A DNA stretch of 64,000 bases from Ensifer adhaerens (GTDB taxonomy: Bacteria; Pseudomonadota; Alphaproteobacteria; Rhizobiales; Rhizobiaceae). Within the stretch, counting starts at the first letter, position 1; the number at the start of each line of letters is the position of its first letter. Both the position numbers and the translations under genes were made by a program. Below, one piece after another: positions 57,461 to 64,000 of the stretch. The stretch is taken from NCBI RefSeq assembly GCF_013283195.1, contig NZ_JABEKT010000001.1, positions 62,001 to 126,000 on the forward strand, given 5' to 3'. Under the pieces are notes generated by a model. The model was not told the origin of the DNA, ran no database searches, and saw nothing but the letters and a program-made list of their open reading frames with translations.

Positions 57461-58396
57461 ATGAACGAGCTCATCGTCATCGGCCATCCGGACCTGCTTG
57501 CAGAGCGCCAGCGATGGCTGCAAGGGCTGCTGCAGGAGCGTCGCCTGTCCGACAATACCGTCGATGCCTATGAGCGCGACACGCGGCAATTCCTGACATT
57601 TCTCACCGGCCATCTCGCCGGCCCTCCGCGTCTTTCCGACATCAGCACATTGCGGCCCGCCGACCTCCGCGGTTTCCTCGCCCAGCGTCGCAAGGGCGGC
57701 GCCGGCGCACGCACGCTCGGGCGCGGCCTTGCCGGCTTGCGCTCGTTCCTTCGCTATCTCGAACGCAACGGCCTTGCCAATGCCGCCGGTGCCGCCGCCG
57801 TCCGTTCACCGAAGCAACCGAAATCCCTGCCGAAGCCACTGACGGACCGTGAGGCGCTCAATGTCGTGACGCAGGATGCGCAGCTTGCCGAGGAGCCGTG
57901 GGTGGCCGCGCGCAACGCCGCCGTGCTGACGCTGCTCTATGGCTGCGGCCTGCGCATTTCAGAAGCGCTGGATCTGACGCCGGGGGACTTCGCCGGAACG
58001 CCGTCCTCGCTGCGCATCACGGGCAAGGGCGGCAAGACTCGCATCGTGCCGCTGATGACCGTCGCGCGCGACGCGGTCGCGACCTATCTCAGGCTTTGCC
58101 CCTATCATGCCGGCGCTGACCAGCCGATGTTCCGCGGCACCCGTGGAGCAAAACTTCAACCGGCGATCATTCAGCGCGAGATGCAGAAGCTGCGCGGCGC
58201 ACTCGGCCTGCCGGACACGGCGACGCCGCACGCGCTGCGCCACTCCTTTGCCACCCATCTGCTTGCCGGCGGCGGCGATCTCAGGACGATCCAGGAACTG
58301 CTCGGCCATGCCAGCCTGTCGACCACCCAGGTCTACACAGGCGTCGATTCAACACGGCTCCTGGAGATCTACGACCGGGCACACCCCCGTGCCTGA
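57461..58396 (+). CDS. xerC: tyrosine recombinase XerC
   Basis: A 311-residue site-specific recombinase resolving chromosome dimers at dif. N-terminal SAM-like core-binding domain about 15-110 (LSDNTVDAYERDTRQFLTFL). The catalytic residues are visible in YGCGLRISEAL (Arg), GKGGKTRIVPL (Lys), HALRHSFATHLL (His, Arg), LGHASLSTTQVYTGV (His, Tyr). The Arg-Lys-His-Arg-His-Tyr set is complete. Chromosomal housekeeping copy; no mobile-element genes nearby. Confidence 0.94.
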   Translation: MNELIVIGHPDLLAERQRWLQGLLQERRLSDNTVDAYERDTRQFLTFLTGHLAGPPRLSDISTLRPADLRGFLAQRRKGGAGARTLGRGLAGLRSFLRYLERNGLANAAGAAAVRSPKQPKSLPKPLTDREALNVVTQDAQLAEEPWVAARNAAVLTLLYGCGLRISEALDLTPGDFAGTPSSLRITGKGGKTRIVPLMTVARDAVATYLRLCPYHAGADQPMFRGTRGAKLQPAIIQREMQKLRGALGLPDTATPHALRHSFATHLLAGGGDLRTIQELLGHASLSTTQVYTGVDSTRLLEIYDRAHPRA

Positions 58397-58444
58397 TTTT
58401 GGCCCGCGACTGAATTTGGCCCGCGCCTGAATTTGGGCAGAGAC
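58394..58444 (+). repeat. three tandem 17-bp units beginning at the xerC stop codon
   Basis: The units start at 58394, 58411 and 58428, each reading TGAxTTTGG followed by a CCCGCG-like tail. The third is the most diverged. The first TGA is the xerC stop. Since 17 is not a multiple of three, the three TGA triplets fall in three different frames. Confidence 0.8.
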
Positions 58445-58527
58445 GCGCATTAACCATGTCCATTAAGGAAGCCGTGACCGACGAAGCGTAGGGTCCGCAG
58501 AACTCGGCATATAATTAGGAAGTGATC

Positions 58528-59607
58528 ATGTATTCGATCGCCAAGCCCGTCCGTCAGCTCGCGGCCAGGGCTGCCGATATCGCCCTCTGGCTGATCGCGC
58601 TCATCCATCTGCTGCTCGCGGCAAGCCTCATTGCGGCGATCGTTTCGGTCTCGGATGCTGCGGCGGCAACGGACACCGTCTGTGGCGGCACGAACCTCCT
58701 TGCCGGCTTCGAGAAAACCGATCCCGCGAAACTCGCCAGGCTGAAGGCGGAAGCGGACGCCATCCCCAATGGCAAAGGCATTTTCTGGAAGATCGAGAAG
58801 GACGGCATCGCGCCTTCCTGGCTGCTCGGCACCATGCACGTGACCGACCCGCGCGTGCTCGCTATGCCCGAAGGCGCTTCGGAAGCCTTTGCCACGGCCA
58901 CGACCGTCATCGTCGAATCCGACGAGATCATCGACGAAAAGAAGTCGGCCGCCGCGATCCTGATGCGCCCGGACCTCACCATGTTTGCCGACAACAAGAC
59001 CATCAACGATTTCCTCGATGCAGACGAGCGCGCGCAGCTCGAACAGGGCCTCAAGGCGCGCGGCATCCCGCTGACGCTGGTCGCCAAAATGAAGCCGTGG
59101 ATGATTGCGAGCTTCGTGGCGCTGCCGGCCTGCGAGATGACCCGCAAGGCAGCCGGCGCGTCGTTCCTCGACAAGAAGCTCGCCGAAGACGCCGTCAGCC
59201 AGGGCAAGACGCTGAAGGGGCTTGAAAGCCTTGTGGAACAGCTGGCCGCGATGGATTCGCTGCCGACGGAACTGCACCTGCGCGCCCTCATCGAGACATT
59301 GGCGCTCGGCAAGACCATCGACGACGTGCTTGCCACCACCACCGATCTCTACCTTTCCGGCGACACCGGCATGATCATGCCGATGATGAAGGCCGTGTCC
59401 GAGGATGTGGCCAGCGAGGACGCCAGCTACGCCGACTTCGAACAGCGCATCATCATCGACCGCAACAAGACGATGGCGACCCGCGCCGAGCCGATCCTCG
59501 GCCGCGGCAACGCCTTCATGGCGGTCGGCGCCCTGCATCTTGCCGGCGACGAAGGCCTGGTCGAACTGCTCAAGCGCCAGGGTTTCTCCGTCACCCGCGC
59601 CAACTGA
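58528..59607 (+). CDS. TraB/GumN-family protein, membrane anchored
   Basis: A 359-residue protein. A hydrophobic segment near residues 20-47 (LWLIALIHLLLAASLIAAIV, then a SDAAAA site) is a signal anchor or cleaved signal. The domain has the family motifs WLLGTMHVTDPR near 92 and AVGALHLAGDEGLVELL near the end, the two GTMH/GALHL-type sites proposed to be the active centre of this Tiki-like group. Role in bacteria is largely unknown. The ATG at 58528 follows AGGAAG; a GTG two codons before is open. Confidence 0.83.
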   Translation: MYSIAKPVRQLAARAADIALWLIALIHLLLAASLIAAIVSVSDAAAATDTVCGGTNLLAGFEKTDPAKLARLKAEADAIPNGKGIFWKIEKDGIAPSWLLGTMHVTDPRVLAMPEGASEAFATATTVIVESDEIIDEKKSAAAILMRPDLTMFADNKTINDFLDADERAQLEQGLKARGIPLTLVAKMKPWMIASFVALPACEMTRKAAGASFLDKKLAEDAVSQGKTLKGLESLVEQLAAMDSLPTELHLRALIETLALGKTIDDVLATTTDLYLSGDTGMIMPMMKAVSEDVASEDASYADFEQRIIIDRNKTMATRAEPILGRGNAFMAVGALHLAGDEGLVELLKRQGFSVTRAN

Positions 59608-59643
59608 GGCAGGTTGGCCGGCAGTGCCTGCCGGCCATCGATC

Positions 59644-60882
59644 TCAGGCGCCGACGCCGGTGCAAGAATCCGCCACGACGTCTGTCTCCACGGCATGCGC
59701 AGCCTCGATCCTCGACAGACGACGATAGCCGGAGAGTGCCGCGACAAGGATCAGGGCACCAGCTGCAACGCCGATGACAAAGCCGGCCTGCACCTCGAAG
59801 CGCGCCACCACCGCGCCGGCTGCGGCCGCACCCGCGGCAACCCCGATCCCAAGGCCCGTCGTCAGCCAGGTCAGCCCTTCGGTCAGCTTGGCCGGCGGCA
59901 CCACCATCTCCCCCATGCTCAAAGCGACGATCATCGTCGGCGCGAAGAACACGCCGGACAGGAACATCATGGCGGCAAGGCTGGTGACGCCACCGACAAG
60001 CAACAAGGGCAAGGTGCTGGCGGCCGTCATCCCCGCGCCGATCAGAAAGAGCTTCGGCAGCGGCAAGCCGATCCTGACGGCACCGAAGGTGAGGCCGGCG
60101 ATGCAGGAGCCGAGCGCGTAGAGGGAAAGTACCACGCTCGCTGCAGCCGGCTGGCCTTCCGCTTCGGCAAAGGCGACGCTGACCACATCGATCGTGCCGA
60201 CGATCACGCCCATGCCGGCAAGCGCCAGGATCAGAACATGCAAGGCGGGATAACGAAGCGCTGAACCCGTGACGATGGTTTCGGGCGGCCGCACCGGCGG
60301 CTCGGTGCCTTTTTGCAGGACGAAAGCGGCAACGCCGATCCCGAGAAACACCGCTGCGGCAAGGGGGCCTGCCTCCGGGAACAACCCGACGCTGAGACCC
60401 ACCGCAATGGGCGGACCGACGATGAAACACACTTCATCGAACACCGATTCCAGTGAGAAGGCCGTCTTCAGTTCGGGACGACCGCGGTAGATCTCGCTCC
60501 ATCGCGCCCGGGTCATGGCCGACATGCTGGGCGCGGAACCGGCGACGAGCGCGAAGGCGAACAGCGTCCAATCCGGCGCTTTCCAATGGGTTGCGATCAG
60601 CAGACCCGCGGTGCCAAGGATGCTGAGCGCAGCAGCAATCGGCAGGACGCGACCCTGGCCAAACCGATCGACAAGCCGTGAAACCTGCGGCGCCACGAGG
60701 GCCAAGGCCAGCGTGAAGACTGCCGCGACGCCGCCGGCGAGACCATAGGACCCGCGCGCCTGGGCCAGCATGGTGATGATGCCGATCGCCATCATCGACA
60801 GTGGCAGGCGCGAAATCATGCCCGCAAGCGTGAAGCCGATCGTGCCGGGAACAGCGAAGATCTGTCCATAAGGGTTTGCCAT
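59644..60882 (-). CDS. MFS transporter under TetR control
   Basis: A 412-residue major facilitator with about twelve helices. Family features include SRLVDRFGQGRVLPIAAAL (loop 2-3 type) and LEGFTLAGMISRLPLSMMAIG at the start in broken form. It is divergent from a TetR gene with three shared operators between them, the usual layout for a repressed drug or metabolite exporter. The start at 60882 has GGAG upstream; a longer frame would run through the operators. Confidence 0.87.
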   Translation of the reverse strand: MANPYGQIFAVPGTIGFTLAGMISRLPLSMMAIGIITMLAQARGSYGLAGGVAAVFTLALALVAPQVSRLVDRFGQGRVLPIAAALSILGTAGLLIATHWKAPDWTLFAFALVAGSAPSMSAMTRARWSEIYRGRPELKTAFSLESVFDEVCFIVGPPIAVGLSVGLFPEAGPLAAAVFLGIGVAAFVLQKGTEPPVRPPETIVTGSALRYPALHVLILALAGMGVIVGTIDVVSVAFAEAEGQPAAASVVLSLYALGSCIAGLTFGAVRIGLPLPKLFLIGAGMTAASTLPLLLVGGVTSLAAMMFLSGVFFAPTMIVALSMGEMVVPPAKLTEGLTWLTTGLGIGVAAGAAAAGAVVARFEVQAGFVIGVAAGALILVAALSGYRRLSRIEAAHAVETDVVADSCTGVGA

Positions 60883-60917
60883 GAAAACTCCAGCCAGCGC
60901 CGTGACCGGCGCCAGTA

Positions 60918-60987
60918 TTGACATACGCGATGTATGCGACAGATACTCACATACGCTTCGCATGTCAATTAACATACGGGACGTATG
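60918..60987. promoter_or_regulatory. overlapping divergent promoters with three TetR operators
   Basis: Three 15-bp palindromes of the type CATACG-N3-CGTATG: 60922-60936 (one mismatch), 60950-60964 (one mismatch) and 60973-60987 (perfect). Plus-strand TTGACA at 60918 has GATACT 18 bases on. Minus-strand TTGACA at 60968-60963 has TATCTG 17 bases on (60945-60940). The operators cover both promoters. Confidence 0.78.
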
Positions 60988-61005
60988 CAAACTGGGGGAT
61001 GAGCA

Positions 61006-61602
61006 ATGGCACGGCGGGCGCGCAGCGAAATGATCGAGGAAACGCGAGGCAAGCTGGTCGCCGCCGCGCGCGAAGCCTTCGGCCGGCTAGGCTACGCCGA
61101 CACCTCGATGGACGACCTGACGGCCACGGCGGGCCTGACACGCGGCGCGCTTTATCATCATTTCGGCGACAAGAAGGGCCTGCTGCGCGCCGTGGTTTCC
61201 GCCATGGACGCCGAGATCGATGAAAGGCTCAACGCCGCATCCGCGACGCCGGACCATTGGGCCGGCTTCGTCGGGCGATGCCGGCTCTATCTCGAGACGG
61301 CACTCGAACCTGACATTCAGAGGATTGTCCTGAAGGACGCCCCGACATTCCTCGGGTCTGACTATCTGGAGACAAGCAGGCACGCGTGCCACATCTCACT
61401 GACCGCAAGGCTTGCGGTGATGATGGCAGATGGCGTGGTCCACGGGGGGGACGCCGAGACGCTGGCGCACATGATCAACGGCGCCCTTGTCGATGCGGCA
61501 CTCTGGATTGCCGAGGCGGATGATCCGGCCCCGCGCCTCGCCAGGGCCATCGCCAATCTCGATCTGCTGTTGTCCGGATTGAGAGCCTCCGGCCAAAGCT
61601 GA
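61006..61602 (+). CDS. TetR-family repressor
   Basis: A 198-residue TetR protein. The HTH is at about 12-58 (AAREAFGRLGYADTSMDDL, then GLTRGALYHHFGDKKGLLRAV), the C-terminal ligand domain has LEPDIQRIVLKDAPTFLG near 105, a TetR_C_33-like pattern. Divergent from the MFS gene with three operators between, so it very likely represses both. GGGGGATGAGCA precedes the ATG. Confidence 0.9.
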   Translation: MARRARSEMIEETRGKLVAAAREAFGRLGYADTSMDDLTATAGLTRGALYHHFGDKKGLLRAVVSAMDAEIDERLNAASATPDHWAGFVGRCRLYLETALEPDIQRIVLKDAPTFLGSDYLETSRHACHISLTARLAVMMADGVVHGGDAETLAHMINGALVDAALWIAEADDPAPRLARAIANLDLLLSGLRASGQS

Positions 61603-61607
61603 TGCTC

Positions 61608-62087
61608 TCAATCCTGGCGGCCTGCCGCACCCGCCAGCATCGTCGGCACGATCACTTTGTGAAACGGCATTACCGCCGCCAGGTAAACACGCCCAAGCGT
61701 GTTGTGGCGCCTGATCAGCGTCGTCATGCCGACGATCTGGTTGACGGCCGACCCAGCCCTGACATCAACGACGATGCGAAAATCGAGATGAGCGTCGTTG
61801 AAGCCGAGCACGACCTCGTCGTCGTTTCGCGACAGCACCGGGAACGGACCGATCAGGCCATACTTGCCCGGAAAGGGTGCTTCAGTCTTCAGGCCGACCA
61901 GCGACACCATCCGGTTGCGAAGCTTGAGCAAGGCGCTGACCCAACCGGGCGAATTTCCGAGCGAGCGCTCAGCCGCTTCGACAGCCGTCAGCCCTTTTCC
62001 GTTGAGGGCAAGCTCGAAGCGATCGGCCCAATCGGCATCCGGCAGATGCGGGCTTGGCAGATGAACGGTGGCGGGTCTAGGTTTCAT
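61608..62087 (-). CDS. DUF2867-type protein
   Basis: A 159-residue protein with the stretch NRMVSLVGLKTEAPFPG near 60 and LDFRIVVDVRAGSAVNQIVGMTTLIRRHN, broken by short gaps, near 105, and VYLAAVMPFHKVIVPTML near the end. It resembles DUF2867, a START/polyketide-cyclase-like group of unknown activity. The start MKPRPAT is preferred to one seven residues up. Convergent with the TetR gene, six bases apart. Confidence 0.72.
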   Translation of the reverse strand: MKPRPATVHLPSPHLPDADWADRFELALNGKGLTAVEAAERSLGNSPGWVSALLKLRNRMVSLVGLKTEAPFPGKYGLIGPFPVLSRNDDEVVLGFNDAHLDFRIVVDVRAGSAVNQIVGMTTLIRRHNTLGRVYLAAVMPFHKVIVPTMLAGAAGRQD

Positions 62088-62250
62088 GATCCCTCGTGGC
62101 AGCATCGAGTGCAGAACCAGGAGCCGTATGAAACGGCCGATTGGAAATGCTCAGAGCGTCGGTTGTCCGTCGCAAGCGCGTGGGATCAAGGATCGCGCCG
62201 ATTGACGGCGCGGAACAGGGGGCCGCTTGTCGCAGCCCCCTGCCAAATCG

Positions 62251-63657
62251 TCACATATGGATCGGCTTGAAGAAGGTCGACAGCGCCGCTTCCTTGACCG
62301 CTTCCGACATGGTCGGGTGTGCGTGGCAAGTACGGCCGAGATCTTCCGACGAGCCGCCGAATTCCATCAGCACGGCAATCTCGTGGATCATCTCGCCGGC
62401 GCCGAAGCCGACGATGTGGCCGCCGAGAACCCGGTCGGTTTCCTTGTCGGCGAGGATCTTGACGAAACCGTCGGTCGCCTGCATCGCCCGCGCGCGGCCG
62501 TTGGCGGTGAACGGGAACTTGCCGACCTTGTAGGCAATGCCCGCAGCCTTCAGCTCTTCCTCGGTCTTGCCGACGGAAGCCACTTCCGGCTGGGTGTAGA
62601 CGACGCCGGGGATGACGTCGTAGTTCACGTGGCCGGCCTGGCCCGCGAGGATTTCGGCAACAGCAACGCCTTCGTCTTCGGCCTTGTGCGCCAGCATCGG
62701 CCCGCGCACGACGTCGCCGATGGCATAGATGCCGGTCACGCTCGTCTGGAAGTGATTGTCGATCTCGACGCGGCCGCGCGGGTCCATGACGACGCCGGCT
62801 TCGGCAAGGCCAAGACCCTCGGTGTAGGGCTTGCGGCCGGTGGCGATCAAAACGACGTCGGCGTCGAGCGTGACGGCGTCACCACCCTTGACCGGTTCGA
62901 ACGTGACCTTGGCGCCCTTGCCGTCCTTGATGACGCCGGTCACCTTGGCGCCGAGCTTGAACTCCATGCCCTGTTTGGCCAGCATGCGCTGGAACTGCTT
63001 GGAGACTTCGCCGTCCATGCCGCCGAGGATCGCATCGAGATATTCGACCACGGTGACCTTGGCACCGAGACGGGCCCAGACCGAGCCGAGTTCGAGACCG
63101 ATGACACCGCCGCCGACGACGATCATGTTCGCCGGAACCTTTTCGAGCGCAATGCCGCCGGTCGACGAGATGATCACCTTTTCGTCGATATCGACCTGCA
63201 CGCCCGGAATGCCCGCAACGTCGGAGCCGGTGGCGATGACGATGTTCTTGGTTTCGAGGATCTGTTCCTCGCCCTTGTCGTTGGTCACCGAGACCTTACC
63301 CTGGCCAAGCACCTTGCCGGTGCCCTGGATGCCCTCGATCTTGTTCTTCTTGAACAGGAAGGAAACGCCCTCGACGTTGGCCTTAACGGTCGCGTCCTTG
63401 TGCGCCATCATCTTTCCGAGGTTGAGCTTCGGGGCTGCGACTTCGACGCCGAGCGCATCCAGACCATGGCCGGCCTGGTGGAACATTTCCGAAGCGTGCA
63501 GCAGCGCCTTCGACGGGATGCAGCCGATGTTGAGGCAGGTGCCGCCATAGGTGGCGCGCTTTTCGACGACGCCGACCTTCAGGCCAAGCTGGGCCGCCTT
63601 GATAGCGCAGACATAGCCGCCCGGGCCGCTGCCGATAACGATAAGATCATAAGCCAT
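62251..63657 (-). CDS. lpdA: dihydrolipoyl dehydrogenase (E3)
   Basis: A 468-residue flavoprotein reoxidising dihydrolipoamide in 2-oxoacid dehydrogenase complexes. FAD motif VIGSGPGGYVCAI at the N-terminus, redox disulfide Cys41-Cys46 in GGTCLNIGCIPS, NAD motif VVGGGVIGLELGSV near 180, FAD site YAIGDVVRGPMLAHKA near 310, and His-Glu dyad HAHPTMSEA near 445. In rhizobia this copy sits near sucAB of 2-oxoglutarate dehydrogenase, which would lie beyond the window. AAGGAAGGATAAT precedes the start. Confidence 0.94.
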   Translation of the reverse strand: MAYDLIVIGSGPGGYVCAIKAAQLGLKVGVVEKRATYGGTCLNIGCIPSKALLHASEMFHQAGHGLDALGVEVAAPKLNLGKMMAHKDATVKANVEGVSFLFKKNKIEGIQGTGKVLGQGKVSVTNDKGEEQILETKNIVIATGSDVAGIPGVQVDIDEKVIISSTGGIALEKVPANMIVVGGGVIGLELGSVWARLGAKVTVVEYLDAILGGMDGEVSKQFQRMLAKQGMEFKLGAKVTGVIKDGKGAKVTFEPVKGGDAVTLDADVVLIATGRKPYTEGLGLAEAGVVMDPRGRVEIDNHFQTSVTGIYAIGDVVRGPMLAHKAEDEGVAVAEILAGQAGHVNYDVIPGVVYTQPEVASVGKTEEELKAAGIAYKVGKFPFTANGRARAMQATDGFVKILADKETDRVLGGHIVGFGAGEMIHEIAVLMEFGGSSEDLGRTCHAHPTMSEAVKEAALSTFFKPIHM

Positions 63658-63682
63658 TGGATTATCCTTCCTTCAGGGACGG

Positions 63683-64000
63683 TTACCGTCCGCCGCTGAC
63701 ATTGAGAATGGCTCCCGTCACGTAAGTCGCCTTATCGGACAGGAGGTAAAGAACCGCATCCGCCACTTCCTCGGCCGTACCGGGTCGCTGGACGGGGATG
63801 GTTGACGCGAGATCGCGTGCCCGGTCCGGCAGACCGCCGGACGCGTGGATTTCGGTATCGATGATCCCTGGGCGAACCGCATTGACGCGCACGCCTTCGG
63901 TGGCGACTTCGCGCGCAAGACCGATCGTGAATGTGTCGATCGCACCCTTGGAGGCAGCATAGTCGACATATTGCGCAGGCGAGCCGAGTTCGGCCGCGAC
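63683..64000 (-). CDS. short-chain dehydrogenase/reductase, 5' part outside window
   Basis: The last 105 codons of an SDR whose start lies beyond position 64000. The frame is open through the window edge and shows the catalytic YAASKG, then VRVNAVRPGIIDTEIH and the C-terminal VTGAILNVSGGR. Its stop is 25 bases before the lpd start on the same strand, so co-transcription is possible. Confidence 0.85.
   Translation of the reverse strand, partial: VAAELGSPAQYVDYAASKGAIDTFTIGLAREVATEGVRVNAVRPGIIDTEIHASGGLPDRARDLASTIPVQRPGTAEEVADAVLYLLSDKATYVTGAILNVSGGR

Noticed and set aside
57461-58396. Phage or integron integrase
   Set aside because: The recombinase has XerC length and N-terminus and sits among housekeeping genes, with no attachment site or cargo seen.

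Overview
The window is a gene-dense, GC-rich stretch of alphaproteobacterial chromosome. The family signature is Rhizobiaceae, most likely Sinorhizobium/Ensifer. Reasons are the rhizobial glpSTPQUV glycerol importer, sitABCD with a Mur-type Fur regulator, an atpHAGDC F1 operon without F0 genes, a cytosolic double-PAS chemoreceptor beside an orphan cheW, and two kinds of intergenic repeat that I associate with rhizobial genomes. The gene order also resembles what I remember of the Sinorhizobium meliloti chromosome, which I could not check. No rRNA, tRNA, CRISPR array, insertion sequence or phage gene was recognised.

Layout. 0-5 kb: an APH(3')-like kinase, a VOC protein, and an arginine catabolic unit (Lrp/AsnC regulator divergent from arginase, then ornithine aminotransferase). 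4.9-7.6 kb: cheW and a soluble double-PAS chemoreceptor. 7.8-14.9 kb: NAD-dependent molybdenum formate dehydrogenase (fdsG-fdsB-fdsA-fdhD-fdsD, minus strand) with a LysR regulator upstream. 15.1-24.6 kb: an SDR, then glpR, glpD and the glycerol ABC importer. 24.6-30.7 kb: transporters (two exporter-type, one purine/uracil type), a LysR gene divergent from an ABM protein, and a small secreted protein. 30.8-34.9 kb: mur divergent from sitABCD manganese uptake. 34.9-36.9 kb: an isolated, diverged atpB and an APH-fold kinase. 37.0-42.8 kb: a three-enzyme dehydrogenase/enolase-superfamily operon divergent from LysR, plus a membrane-anchored unknown. 42.8-46.0 kb: a second Lrp/AsnC gene divergent from a lysine-dehydrogenase-like gene, then a mannose-1-phosphate guanylyltransferase. 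46.3-51.4 kb: atpHAGDC. 51.6-64 kb: a small membrane protein, priA, tal, an ATPase, a PlsC-like acyltransferase, xerC, a TraB/GumN protein, a TetR/MFS divergent pair with three operators, a DUF2867 protein, lpd, and an SDR cut by the window end.

Most of the content is housekeeping or catabolic. The points most worth a second look are: complementary loss of ABC ATPase motifs in GlpS and GlpT, predicting one working and one degenerate ATP site; the orphan atpB whose conserved Asn after the essential Arg is Val; the same GGCA-ATN-TGCC palindrome in front of both Lrp-controlled amino-acid catabolic pairs; three CATACG-type operators inside overlapping divergent promoters at the TetR/MFS pair; and the uncharacterised adh-aldh-enolase operon. 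No wholly new defence or mobile system was found.
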